From Paracerasibacillus soli (lineage in GTDB: Bacteria; Bacillota; Bacilli; Bacillales; Amphibacillaceae): a DNA stretch of 64,000 bases. The number at the start of each line of letters is the position of its first letter. The stretch's first letter is position 1. The DNA lies in NCBI RefSeq assembly GCF_034006335.1, contig NZ_JAWDIQ010000001.1, one strand, 5' to 3'. The notes below the pieces were generated by a model. It worked only from the letters and a program-made list of their open reading frames with translations. It had not been told where the DNA came from and ran no database searches. Of the stretch, positions 36,727-47,256 are shown in pieces. The position numbers and the translations under genes were made by a program.

Positions 36727-37706
36727 CTATATCATAAATGTCGGCTTATGCTGTTTTAATTTTCCTTTCTGCTGACCAACAATCTCCTTCGTATGAATGT
36801 CGAGAACATCTGAAGCTTCTTGGAACCAACTCTGGTGCAGTATGCCCCCAAAACGTCTGCCGCATTGGATCGTTAATATCCCAACGAATTGGCGATAAAT
36901 CGGAATCACTCGTTAAATAATCCCCATGATATAGTTCAATCCGATGACCATCAATATCGTAAATATAAGAAAAACGCATTGGATAGTCCATGCCTGCCAG
37001 GTCCACGTTCAATGCTTTCTCCATAGCCCATGGATGCTAACACATCACATGCATGAATAATGGCTAGTGGATCAGGTAAATGAAATCCAACATGATGCAA
37101 GCGAGGCCCTAATCCATTCATAAAAGCAACATCGTGGACTGTTTGTTTGCGATGTAGCCAAGCAGCCCAAATATTCCCTTCTTTTGTATCTGTATATTCA
37201 GAGCAAGAAAAATGTAATGATTTGCGATAAAAATGATACGTTTCCTCTACATCCGCAACCATACAATTAAAATGATCGATACGCTGAACACGTGCACCTT
37301 TATACAAATCATACCGTTGTAATAACCGTTCTACTTCATTCATTTCTACAAAAAACTCAATTGGCAAACCTGCAATATCTTGCACACGGAAAGCTCTCCC
37401 TAATGCATATTGTGTTCCTTTATCTAACCACTGTATTTCGGTGCCCTTTTCAGTGAATAAGCTTGCCAACTGTTCTAAATCACGCTCCGTTGCCACTTTG
37501 TAACTTAATACTTCTACTGCAGGTGATGCCGCTTTTTTTAACATGAGACTATGGTGGGTTCGCTCTTCTAAACCACGTAAATATATCGTTTCTTCGTCAC
37601 TTTCTGTTTCGACAAAACCTAAGGCATCCACATAAAACTGACGGGAAACATCTAAATCTTTCACATGTAAAATAGCTCGCGCACAGCGGATAATATTAAA
37701 ATCCAT
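36727..37706 (-). CDS. hpaD: 3,4-dihydroxyphenylacetate 2,3-dioxygenase, two frameshifts
   Basis: Extradiol ring-cleaving dioxygenase of the vicinal-oxygen-chelate type. Two repeated modules begin CARAILHVKDLDVSRQFYVDALGF and RIDHFNCMVADVEETYHFYRKSL. The metal ligands fit His in DHFNCMV, His in RLHHVGFHL and Glu in GHRIELYHGDYL. Breaks near 36958 (before DIDGHRIELYHG) and 36830 (HTAPE|SWFQEASDVLD) each need about one base. Length about 326 residues, normal for the Bacillus and Brevibacterium enzymes. Starts ATG 37706. Confidence 0.9.
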
Positions 37707-37826
37707 CTTACGTTCACCTATTTCTTTTCATATTTTTATAAATATTAAATGAGGTTCGGTAAAATTACTTCACAACAAGAGTCCCTTCAACCTTCTCCTT
37801 GTCTCTTTCTTCTTTAACAGAATAAT

Positions 37827-39284
37827 TTACACTTGCAAACTACTACTCCCTTTTAAAAAGTCAGTAATATAGTTTTTAAATGTATCTTTTTCATAGTTTG
37901 AAAAATAGGTCATTCCCATACGAATTGGATCGCCAAAAAAGTAATATTCATAATGTGTTTGTCTCGAGCCAAAGGCACTTAATGTCATATCCCATGCTAA
38001 GCGGAATAATTGGACACGTTCATACCCTGCTAAATTTTTTCCTTGTAAACCACGGTGAATAATTGGTCCAATTTCTGCATGATTAAAGTCAGCTTCAGTC
38101 GGTATTCCCATTAATCCTGATGCTCCTAATATGCGAATAATTTCAGTTAAACGAGGATAAATACGCGGATACCAATTTCGTGCCGCGTCAAGTGCCACAA
38201 AATTGGTGTCATCGTTCCTGATTTGTCTAATTTTGCATTATGTTCCGCCCGATATAAATGTGACCGCATTGTTTCCAATGTCAGCATAATCTCGGTTCCT
38301 TTATCTTGCACATGTTGAAATTGATCAATTCCAATCGCATCCATCATGCTTAATGCAACACCTAGAACAAATTCGGTTTTCACAATATTTTTTGCAACAA
38401 CTTGGTGGGACATATGGACAACTGCATTTGTTTCATGAAATGTGCGATTACAAATAGAAGAATCTCCACAGACAAAAACACGTTCCCACGGCACAAATAC
38501 ATGATCGAAAGATACAATCGCATCGCCCTCTTCAAAACGAGAACTTAGTGGATGATCCCATTGATGTTTCCCATAGTCAAATGATTCTCTACTAATAAAA
38601 CGTAGACCTGGTGTATTATTTGGAATTGCGAAGGCTAGGGAATATGGATCATCTTTTTCTCCAGCACGTTTTACTGTAGAAGGAAACACTAAAATTTCAT
38701 CTGTTATTCCTCCTTGGGTTGCAAGTAGGCGTATACCATCAACAACTATCCCATCTTCACGTTTTTCAACTAAATGTAAGGCAACATTCGCATCTTTTTG
38801 TTCATGTTGCATCTTTGCCGATTTACTTGTGGATGTATTAATGTATGGGTTAAACTAATATCATTTTCGCGTGCATACTCATAATAATTTCGTGCATTAT
38901 CCGCATACATTTGATCGTCTTCAGCAAAAATACTATTGTTCATACCCATTGCCATCACTTCTGCATTTAAATAGTCAGGTGAACGCCCCATCATACCTCC
39001 AGATGTCTTTGCCCATTCAGTTATCGCTTCACGTCGTTTTATTAAATCTTCGATAGACGTTGGATGTAAAAAGGTCACCCCAACTAAGTCACCTGTTTTT
39101 GGAGATGTATACAACATCTTTTCTTTTTCTCATACTGTAAATCATATAGATGTGCCATTGATTGGATAACATTTTTAAAGGCGGCATGCTCTGTCACATC
39201 TTCTACACGCTCACCATGAATATAGACGTTGTTATTTGCTTCCTTTAATCTTTTAATATATTCCGCACCTGTTTTGGCTGTCAT
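37827..39284 (-). CDS. hpaB: 4-hydroxyphenylacetate 3-monooxygenase oxygenase component, three frameshifts
   Basis: FAD-dependent hydroxylase that makes 3,4-dihydroxyphenylacetate, using reduced flavin from HpaC. The start is ATG 39284 (MTAKTGAEYIKRL), directly after the hpaE stop (TAATATG). Family segments are TSIEDLIKRREAITEWAKTSGGMMGRSPDYLN, HTLIHPQVNR, DAIVSFDHVFVPWERVFV, and RLTEIIRILGASGLMGIPTEADF. The frame breaks near 39118, 38800 and 38185. Repaired length is about 485 residues, as expected. All pieces are in correct order, so this is read as one gene with sequencing indels. Confidence 0.9.
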
Positions 39285-39285
39285 A

Positions 39286-40788
39286 TTATTTTCCCCCTTT
39301 ATGATTTGGTTTTCCAAACTGTGGTATAGGATGATTTCCAAGCGAAACATGGATTGCCTTTGGTTCCGTATAAAATTCTAAAATGGCATGTTGCCCTCCC
39401 TCACGACCAATCCCACTTGCTTTCATACCTCCGAAAGGAATCCGTAGATCACACATTTTGGGCATTTATCCAATCATTCCCGAATCAACCGCTTGTGCAA
39501 CACGGTGCCCACGCTTTAAATCATTTGTCCATACATAACCAGCAAGACCATATTGCGTGTCATTTGCCATTTGAATGACTTCTTCTTCCTCAGAAAATGT
39601 TATAACGGACATAACGGGGCCAAAGATTTCTTCTTGACTAGCTTGCATCTCATTTTTTGCATGCAACAGCAATGTTGGGGGAACAAAATTACCTTTCGTT
39701 AAATGTTTGGGTATGTTCCCTTGATAAACTTCGCACCCTTCTTCTTTGGCAAGATGAATATATTCCATAACTTTTTTATAATGTTCGCGATTGATTAACG
39801 GGCCAATTTCGGTTTTCATGTCCATTGGATCCCCAAGTACAATATGGTCGACCCGTCTTTTTAACGCATTAATAAATCGCTGTTTTATATTTTTATGAAC
39901 AAAAACTCTTGAATTTGCAGTACATCTCTCCCCATTAAAAGAGAAAATCCCCCATACAGCAGCATCTAATGCCCGCTCAAAATCTGCATCATCAAATATA
40001 ATAAGTGGTGATTTCCCTCCAAGTTCCATTGACGTTTTCTTTAATGAATCAGCTGCATTTTTTATAATTGTCTTGCCTGTCACCGTTTCTCCTGTAAATG
40101 AAATCGCTTTCACTTTTTCGTTTTGAACTAGTGAGGCCCCAGCTTCCTCGCCATAGCCGTGTACTACGTTAAATACACCATTTGGAAGTTTTGCCTGCTG
40201 AATAATTTCCGCTAATTTATTTGCAGATAGTGGAGAAAGTTCAGCAGGTTTTAATATAACCGTGTTACCACTAGCCAAGGCAGGCGCTACTTTCCAAGTC
40301 GTTAACATAAAAGGTGCATTCCACGGAGTAATCAGTCCAACCGCGCCAAGTGGTTGGTAAACCGTGTAGTTTAAAAATTCGCAGTCAACTTGATACGCAT
40401 CCCCATGCATTTTTGTTTGAACCATGCGGGAATAAAAGCGGAAGTTTTCAGCTGCACGTGAAATCATATTACGCGTTTGTTTAATCGGGAGTCCTGAATC
40501 CAATGATTCTAAAACCGCAATTTCTTCCTGGTTTTCATCGATAAGTGTAGCAATCTTTTCAATGTAAGCCATCCGCTCTTTTAGCTTCATCTTTCCCCAT
40601 GGCCCTTTCGTAAAAGCTTCCTCCGCTGCTTGGACCGCGTTTTCAATATCAAGTTCATTTCCTTTGGCTACATAATTTATGACCTCGTTAGTAAATGGAT
40701 TGATATTTTCAAAATATGCATTACGCTCAGATTCAACAAATTTTCCGTTCATAAAAAGCTTTACATCATCTATTTGTTCATGCTTCAT
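39286..40788 (-). CDS. hpaE: 5-carboxymethyl-2-hydroxymuconate semialdehyde dehydrogenase, two close frameshifts
   Basis: An aldehyde dehydrogenase that oxidises the ring-fission product. Motifs: NPFTNEVINYVAKG, ITPWNAPFMLTTWKVAPALASGNTVILKPAE, ISFTGETVTGK, the catalytic Glu in MELGGKSPLIIF and catalytic Cys in FSFNGERCTANSR. Near 39450-39472 two bases are missing, separating DSGMI from the expected WINAQNV-DLRIPFGGMKASGIGREGG C-terminal motif; the true stop is at 39286. About 501 residues. It precedes hpaB by one base. Confidence 0.9.
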
Positions 40789-40856
40789 TTACCTACCCCT
40801 TTATTCATCATCCAGATAAAGCAATTAGATGGATTTTCCACAATACAATGACACGA

Positions 40857-41786
40857 TTAATTTGACAAAGAATGTGAGTCTGACGCTAACATGTTATAAG
40901 AAATTAATGTTTCCCTAATTTCTTGTTGTATTTCTTTTGATGGGATATCTAGTGGTTTTCGTAGCACAGGTTTAATTTTTCCTAACATTGCTAACGCTGC
41001 TTTTGCCGGTGCTGGATTTGTATCACGAAAAAGCACATCATTCAATTCAAGCATATGATAGTGCAAATCTTGCGCGCCTTTCACATCGCCGGCTTCCCAT
41101 AAGTTGTATAGTTGTGCAACTTCCTTTGGTGCTACATTGGACGTCGCGCTTATGTGTCCCGCTCCACCAATCGCTAACATTGGATAACATAATACTTCAA
41201 TGCCAGAGTATAAATTAAAATCACGGCCACACTTTAAAAGTACTTTATTAACATGTTCAAAATCTTTATTTGATTCTTTTACACCGATAATATTTGGGCA
41301 ATCTTCATGAAGTTGTGCAATTGTGTCAGCGTGTAGGTTTACAGCTGTTCTTCCAGGGATGTTATATAAAATGAGTGGTATTGTAACAGAGTCTGCTACT
41401 GCTTTGAAGTGTTTGTATAACGCATGTTGGTTAGGTTTATTGTAGTATGGGACAATGACGAGTGCACCATCTGCTCCCATTTCTTCAGCTACTTTTGTTA
41501 GTCGAAGTGTTTCTTGATGATTGACGGATCCTGTTCCAGGAATAAAAGGGACTCTTCCGTTTACTATTTTACAAGCATATTCCATGACCTGCTCACGTTC
41601 CTCTACTGTCATCGAACTCGGTTCCCCCGATGTGCCTGTAACAGAAATACCATGACTTCCACTATCAATCTGCCAATTAATTAATTCCGCAAACTTTTCA
41701 AAATCAATACTTTCATCCTCGTTAAATGGTGTAATGACCGGAGCAACGGAACCACGTAATCGCCTACTTATTTCTTTATACTGCAA
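40857..41786 (-). CDS. DapA-family aldolase in the hpa cluster
   Basis: 309 residues of the class I, Schiff-base dihydrodipicolinate-synthase family. Catalytic Lys is in NIIGVKESNKDFEHV, the Tyr in LILYNIPGRTAVN and the substrate loop in VTGTSGEPSSMT. The location as first gene of the hpa run, and the absence of a class II HpaI in the window, suggest it cleaves 2,4-dihydroxyhept-2-ene-1,7-dioate to pyruvate and succinic semialdehyde. That role is inference; a true DapA for lysine synthesis is possible but unlikely here. A palindromic operator lies at 41830-41845. Confidence 0.8.
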   Translation of the reverse strand: MQYKEISRRLRGSVAPVITPFNEDESIDFEKFAELINWQIDSGSHGISVTGTSGEPSSMTVEEREQVMEYACKIVNGRVPFIPGTGSVNHQETLRLTKVAEEMGADGALVIVPYYNKPNQHALYKHFKAVADSVTIPLILYNIPGRTAVNLHADTIAQLHEDCPNIIGVKESNKDFEHVNKVLLKCGRDFNLYSGIEVLCYPMLAIGGAGHISATSNVAPKEVAQLYNLWEAGDVKGAQDLHYHMLELNDVLFRDTNPAPAKAALAMLGKIKPVLRKPLDIPSKEIQQEIRETLISYNMLASDSHSLSN

Positions 41787-41829
41787 TGAAACTCCTCCTT
41801 TTAACTGGTATCAATTTTCTGAATTAAAT

Positions 41830-41845
41830 AAATCATATATGATTT
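41830..41845. promoter_or_regulatory. Candidate GntR operator upstream of the hpa operon
   Basis: AAATCATATATGATTT is a perfect 16-bp palindrome about 45 bases before the aldolase start. Its half-site ATCATATA recurs at the gntR promoter (42595-42618). Confidence 0.5.
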
Positions 41846-41879
41846 GATATATATTGTCAATCTCTTTTTTTTGAAAAAA

Positions 41880-41922
41880 GCTAGCATAAATATGATTTCA
41901 CTACATTCATATTTATGCTAGC
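41880..41922 (-). terminator. Terminator of the gntR gene
   Basis: A perfect 16-bp stem, GCTAGCATAAATATGA with TCATATTTATGCTAGC, is followed on the minus strand by TTTTTTC. It overlaps the repaired gntR stop at 41918. Confidence 0.9.
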
Positions 41923-42585
41923 CCTTTGTTACGTTATTATTTTTTAATCTTCTTCTCTCAAAGTCTTCGGCAGTCCGTAGTTTGTGCTTACGTGTGAGCA
42001 ATTCCAAAGTTAAGAGATCATCCCCTTTTCTAATAAATCAATAATTTGCTCATGTTCATTTATCGATTCCTTTACCCTTTTAGAATATAAGGTTGAACCA
42101 GCACCACGTATTGCATCCATGCGATTCCATGTAGATTCGATTAATTCTAGCAAATAGCGATTATCACACGCTTCGCAAATCGTACGGTGGAATGTTGCAT
42201 TCAATGCACTAAACTGCATCATATCAAATGTTTCTAAAGCCTCCTTCATGCTTTTATTTTGATCTTTTAAAAGCGCTATTTTTTCTTTCGGAAAATTTTT
42301 GGCACTTAATGCTGTTGCGTGACTTTCTAAAACTGCTAGGATTCGCAATGTGTCAGAGTAATCTGTTTCATTTACTTCGGCTACAACAGGGCCAATATTT
42401 CGCTTGTAAAAAATCAATCGTTCTGCCTCTAACTGGCGAATTGCTTCGCGAACGGGAATTGCACTTGTTTGTAATTCATTCGCAATTTGATCAATGACAA
42501 TTCGTTGTCCTGGAGCGTAAACATGTTCAATAATACGTGCTTTTAAAACGCGATATACTTTTTGTTGTTTCGTTTCTTTTATCAT
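41918..42585 (-). CDS. GntR-family (FCD) regulator of the hpa cluster, one frameshift
   Basis: The N-terminal winged helix has QKVYRVLKARIIEHVYAPGQRI with ANELQTSAIPVREAIRQLEAERL, followed by an FCD ligand-binding domain (LRILAVLESHATALSA, LNATFHRTICEACDNRYLLELIEST, INEHEQIIDLLEKG). Near 42016 a missing G ends the frame early; restored it continues DDLLTLELLTRKHKL and stops at 41918, giving about 222 residues. Palindromes of related sequence lie before this gene and before the hpa operon, so it probably autoregulates and controls aromatic catabolism in response to a pathway acid (inference). Confidence 0.84.
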
Positions 42586-42594
42586 AGTGGATTT

Positions 42595-42618
42595 ATCATA
42601 TACAAAATAATATATGAT
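42595..42618. promoter_or_regulatory. Candidate GntR operator upstream of gntR
   Basis: ATCATATA (42595-42602), eight bases, TATATGAT (42611-42618): a perfect inverted repeat about 10 bases before the gntR start, with the same half-site as the palindrome upstream of the aldolase gene. Confidence 0.5.
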
Positions 42619-42841
42619 GTCAATTTAGTGTACAATGATGTAAGTATTAACTACATACTTTAAGATTCGCTCTAGTACCTCTTTATTTTCCAGTTAAACA
42701 AAACTACGAATTATCATTGTCTTTATCACAATTGACCTAAACTGTTCAGTCGTGAAAACTTGCCTCACTAATATCGTTCCAGAAAAACACTACGCCAGTA
42801 TTTTGTATAGTGCCGTTTTATACCTGCTATTTTTTCTTATA

Positions 42842-42903
42842 AAGCGATGTTTTCCGCTGCAGATCGTTGCTTTCCGTGGGCAATGCCTCAACTTCCTCGT
42901 TAA
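42842..42903. repeat. Possible degraded copy of a dispersed Bacillaceae intergenic repeat
   Basis: The stretch containing TTTTCCGCTGCAG, CGTTGCTTTCCGTGGGCAATGCCTCAAC and TTCCTCG recalls, from memory, a GC-richer repeat (with CTTTCCGCGGGC and GCCTCAGCCTCCTCG) scattered between genes in many Bacillaceae. It is more GC-rich than its surroundings. Apart from this and the TRAP terminator, nothing is seen in 42619-42984. Confidence 0.35.
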
Positions 42904-42916
42904 TCTATTTAAAAAA

Positions 42917-42938
42917 GCTGCCTCTTATGAGAGACAGC
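42917..42938 (-). terminator. Terminator after the TRAP permease
   Basis: GCTGTCTCT pairs with AGAGGCAGC (one G-T) around CATA, followed on the minus strand by TTTTTT. Confidence 0.85.
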
Positions 42939-42984
42939 CATCTTTCATACCGTATTTAATTTTCAGCATCCATCAACCCATTAT

Positions 42985-44960
42985 TTATGCCCCAGCTACT
43001 ACTTCTGTTCTTCCCGTTTTATCCCCTTCGCCACCTTTTCTTTGCCTTTGGATAAACCAGATAACTGCCATAATAGCGAGCCCAACAATGTTCGTAATCA
43101 TGCCAGGATCAATCATCAACAATCCACCGATAAACAGTGCCATTCGTTCCCACATATAAGAATTTGTCGTAAAGTAACCGATCATTGCACTACTTACTCC
43201 TGTCATTCCAAGAAGAGCAGTTCCGACTGATACGATTAATGCAACTGGTGTCACATCAACTAATAATAATATTGGATCCGCAATAAATATATATGGAATT
43301 ACAAATGCCGCAATAGCTAACTTTACAGCCAACACACCTGTTTTAAAAGGATTGGCTCGTGCAATCCCCGCTCCCGCATATGCTGCTAAACAAACAGGAG
43401 GCGTAATGTCTGCTACAATTCCAAAGTAAAACACAAACATATGAACCGCAATTGGTTCTACTGCGAACGTATTAATTAATGCAGGTGCTGCAATCGTTGC
43501 TGTTACAACATAGTTGGCTGTTGTAGGTAAGCCCATTCCAAGAATAAGACAGGCAATCATTGTAAGCACTAAAGCTAATGGCAAAATTCCACCAGAAAGT
43601 GCAATAATTCCTGCTGCAAATTTAGAGCCTAATCCTGTTATACTAACAACTCCAGCGATAATTCCTGCTGTAGCAACAGCTGCTATTACAGGAAGTGCAA
43701 CACGTGCACCTTCTTCTAACACGTATAATGTCTTTTTAAAAGATAGTCTTGTTTCCTTTCGAACTAGACTGACTAGATATGCGGATACGATCCCCATTAG
43801 AGCAGCTCGTTGGGGTGTAAATCAGACATAATCGTACCAATTATCACCACAAGCGGTAAAAGCATATATCCGTACTTCATCATTAAATCCTTTAGACGAG
43901 GTAATTCAGCTTTTGGTAACCCGACAATTCCTAATTTTTTTGCCTCAAAGTGTGTACCAATAAAAATCCCCGTAAAATATAAAACTGCCGGAATAGCTGC
44001 TGCTAACATAATCGTTGAAAACGGGACATTTAAATACTCCATCATAATAAATGCAGCCGCGCCCATAAGTGGTGGCATGATTTGTCCACCTGTAGAAGCA
44101 GATGCCTCTGTTGCTGCAGCAAATTCTGGCTTGAATCCCGACTTTTTCATCATCGGAATAGTAAATGATCCGGAGGCAACTGTATTTCCTACTGAACTTC
44201 CAGAAACCATACCTTGTAAAGCACTTGCCGCAACCGCCGCTTTTGCAGTTCCACCAGTAAATCGGCCTGTCAGGGCAAATGCAGATCATTAAAGAACTTT
44301 CCAATGTTTGTATGGACTAAAATAACACCAAAAAATAAAAAAGGAAAATGAACTTCGACGAAATTTGAATTGGTGTTCCAAACACACCGCTTTCCTGAAA
44401 CCACAAGTTCGGTGCAAGTCGATCAATGGAGAAGCCAGGATGGGATAAAATCTTTGTCGGTACATGATCACCAAAAATTGCATATAAAATTGCAACACTT
44501 GCCACTACAATGATTGGTACCCCCACTGTTCGGCGTGTTGCTTCTAAGACTAATAAAATACCAATAATGGATATACCAATATCTATTGTCTCATACCCTA
44601 CTACACGACCTCTTAATAATTCATCAAAGAAGATAACTTTGTGATAGGTCACATACATCGCGGTAAACGCAAGTATGACGTCATACCAAGGAACTGATTT
44701 TTGAATGCGATGCAGCCCTTTTTAGCCGGGAAAAGTAAAAAGATAATCCCTAGCGCTGTACCTAAATGAATTGCACCTTGTTTTTGTGATGGCAAAGTCC
44801 CAAAATATGCTGTATATAAATGGAAAACTGTTAAAGAGATTCCTAGAAAGGAAACAACCCATTTCCATTGACCAATCTTCGTTCTAAATTGACTTTCACG
44901 GTCATACTTTTCCAATATCGTTTGAGCATCAATTTGCTGTTCATGTTGCGTTTTACTCAT
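42985..44960 (-). CDS. TRAP transporter fused permease (TAXI type), about three frameshifts
   Basis: The fused small and large membrane subunit that partners TAXI binding proteins and imports organic acids with sodium. The start is ATG 44960; the N-terminal small-subunit-like helices are followed by the DctM-like part with VSGSSVGNTVASGSFTIPMMKKSGF, ASASTGGQIMPPLMGAAAFIMMEYL, and later ILGMGLPTTANYVVTATIAAPAL and FYFGIVADITPPVCLAAYAGAGIA. Breaks lie near 44700, 44295 and 43797. Reconstructed length about 658 residues. A hairpin (44986-45012) separates it from the binding-protein gene. Likely imports an aromatic or related acid for the hpa pathway (inference). Confidence 0.88.
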
Positions 44961-44985
44961 CCGACCACCACCCTTTTATAAGTAT

Positions 44986-45012
44986 GGAAGAGATGAAAAA
45001 ATCATCTCTTCC
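44986..45012. other. Intercistronic hairpin between TAXI protein and TRAP permease genes
   Basis: GGAAGAGATGA pairs with TCATCTCTTCC over 11 bp around a short loop. Hairpins at this place often stabilise the binding-protein mRNA or partly terminate before the permease. Confidence 0.6.
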
Positions 45013-45025
45013 CTTAATGTAGAAA

Positions 45026-46016
45026 TTACTTTTTCAATTCATCTAGACTTTTAATACCTGTACTTTCACGTGTAATAATTTGCACAACTTCTGGATAGAT
45101 ATGTCCAATAAAGGCAGCGTTTTCAACTGCACCTTCTGAGAACTCACCTTCACCATTAATTGCGTCTAGTGCTGGAACATGTACACTCATACCTAAATCC
45201 ATTTTATCATCACGGATAGAAGCCATATTTTCAATAGACGCACCCGTTTCCTGGTTTGTTACACTAATACTATCAATATGGTTATTCCAAACGTTCGCCA
45301 TTTCTCCACCAAGTGGATAATATGTTCCACCAGAACTTCCTGTACCTAATATTAATTCAGATTTGTCATCTGAAACATTTAATTCTGCGATTGGATTGTC
45401 AAATGATAGTCCTTGTTCCTCATAATAGCGCGCAGCACCTGGATGAATTGGTAAGTCTTCTGCCCCGTTTAATGCATTTTCTAGCGTCATCTGTTTTCCT
45501 TGGTTATGTGTAATTTCATCTGAGTTTTCAACCATCAACTTTGCTAATTGATAACCCAGTTCTTCACTAATTGTATTCGTATTTGCCATTAAAATAGCAT
45601 ATGCCGTAACAGTTTCATATCGTTTTACAAAATCATACGTATCTGCAGGAATAGTATGACGACGATATCCCGTATTTTCCTCCATATACGCAATTGCATC
45701 ATCTGAAAGTTCTAGCATCATCACATCACCGGCTGAAGCATGTAGGTTTTCAATACTACCTGCGGGCAAACCTAAAATACCAAATGAAATGTCAATATTG
45801 CCATCTTGCACCTGATCAGCTGCATCACCAAAACCTTCCTGGAATGCTGTATAGTCTCCATCTTCAACGCCGTATGCCTTCAAGATTTGTTTTGTAACTG
45901 AATTCGTTTCACTTGCTGCTGGTCCAATGGCAATCCCCTTTTACCACCACCACAAGCCGTTAACAATACAATTCCTATTAGAACTGCGAATAAACCTAGT
46001 AATCTTTTTTTCCCAT
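45026..46016 (-). CDS. TAXI-family TRAP solute-binding lipoprotein, apparently circularly permuted
   Basis: A lipoprotein of about 330 residues: signal RLLGLFAVLIGIVLLTAC, Cys near residue 22. The best start is ATG 46016 (MGKKRLL), with GAGGGG upstream but one A short in the following A-run; a second missing A near 45940 joins GGGK to KGIAIGPAASETNS. What follows is the usual second half of TAXI proteins (GFGDAADQVQDGNIDISF, then ENALNGAEDLPIHPGAARYYEEQG, residues about 27-205), and only then the usual first half (LILGTGSSGGTYYPLGGEMANVW, ENMASIRDD, IYPEVVQIITRESTGIKSLDELKK, about 222-330). Total length is normal, so the halves are swapped rather than duplicated. Confidence 0.82.
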
Positions 46017-46275
46017 TTTGTTCCCCTCGTTTCATAATTTTGACTTCTATGTATGTGCAAACGCTATCATACATTGATATATAAATAAAAATGTGTAGAA
46101 GCCTACCCTTATTATACTAAAATCTATCTTTTTATCAACCGCTTATTTTATATTTTCTGATTATTTGCTTAGAATCTCCATTTTTTGTATCTTAGAAGAT
46201 ACGTTTCCTTCATGCCTAAAATCGACGAAGGGACGTAAGTGTGATGTTCGAAATAAAAATATATAATCATAAAAA

Positions 46276-46310
46276 AATCCATATAAAGGACATTGCTCCC
46301 TATATGGATT
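46276..46310 (-). terminator. Terminator after motB
   Basis: AATCCATATA pairs with TATATGGATT around 15 bases; on the minus strand a run of seven T follows. No further feature is seen in 46311-46468 or 46036-46275. Confidence 0.8.
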
Positions 46311-46468
46311 CTATTTCTATTTTATTCTATTTATTTCCTTAAGGCTATGATGATAAGATGATCTATTTTTACACAATTAAATCAAACTATGTAGCTTTAC
46401 TGGGCAGTTGATCCCCACAATGATAATGATGTAGGGACGTCCAGCCAGTCAGCTTCGGATCAAATAAG

Positions 46469-47256
46469 CTAGTTCTTATCTTTCACAGTAATTTTATAGT
46501 TTGGTACGATTAAAACTTCTACACGTCTATTTTTCTGTTTATTTTCAACCGATGTATTTGGCTCTAGAGGCTGAAATTCACCGTATCCTTTTGCACTAAA
46601 ATTTTGTGGTGCAAGTTTACTATTTTCTAATAATAGTTTCATAAAGTTTAATGCACGCGACACACTAAGTTCCCAGTTTGATTTATAACCTGAAGCACTG
46701 ATAGGTGTATCATCCGTATGACCAGCGACAATAATTTGGTGTGGCGGTCCGTTTCAAGAAATCTTGATATTTCCTTGGCCATTTTCTTCCCTTTCGCGTT
46801 CACTTGCGAACTACCAGGAGTAAACGTAATACCATTTTGGATGGTAATATAGAGGCCTTCATCTGTTAATCTTGTGCCTATTTTACCGTCAAGTTTATTG
46901 GCATGAATATATTCATTAATATCTTTTTGTACATCTTGAAGTCTTTCTAATTCAAGAGCACCACTATTTTCAGTTTTATCGTTTGCTTCATCTCTTGTCT
47001 CTTTAGCCTCTGTTTTTGGAGCACGTAATCCACCTGAATCATGACCAGGCTTTTGCTGTTCCAAAATTCCTCCACCACCACTGGAAAATTCACTCTTAAA
47101 CACTTGCGATAATTCCTTATACTTTTGCGTATCAACTTCACTCATCGCAAACAATACAATAAATAGTGCTAATAATAGTGTTAATAAATCAGAATAAGGT
47201 AGTAACCATGATTCGTCCATTTCGGATTCTTTATGACGTTGCCTCTGCTTTCTCAT
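46469..47256 (-). CDS. motB: Flagellar stator protein MotB, one frameshift
   Basis: The peptidoglycan-anchoring stator subunit. The start at ATG 47256 lies inside motA (26-base overlap). The N-terminus DESWLLPYSDLLTLLLALFIVLFAMS has the single membrane helix and the proton-site Asp (in PYSDLL). The OmpA-like domain is split near 46740: the first frame reaches ISRFLETDRH, and the second carries SRALNFMKLLLE, KGYGEFQPLEPNTSVENKQKNRRVEVLI. About 262 residues. The break is one missing base; the motif HTDDTPISASGYKSNWELS is recovered when repaired. Confidence 0.9.

Noticed and set aside
46420..46436. A GATAATGAT sequence near motB as a second Fur box
   Set aside because: Only one half of the palindrome is present and no gene starts next to it.
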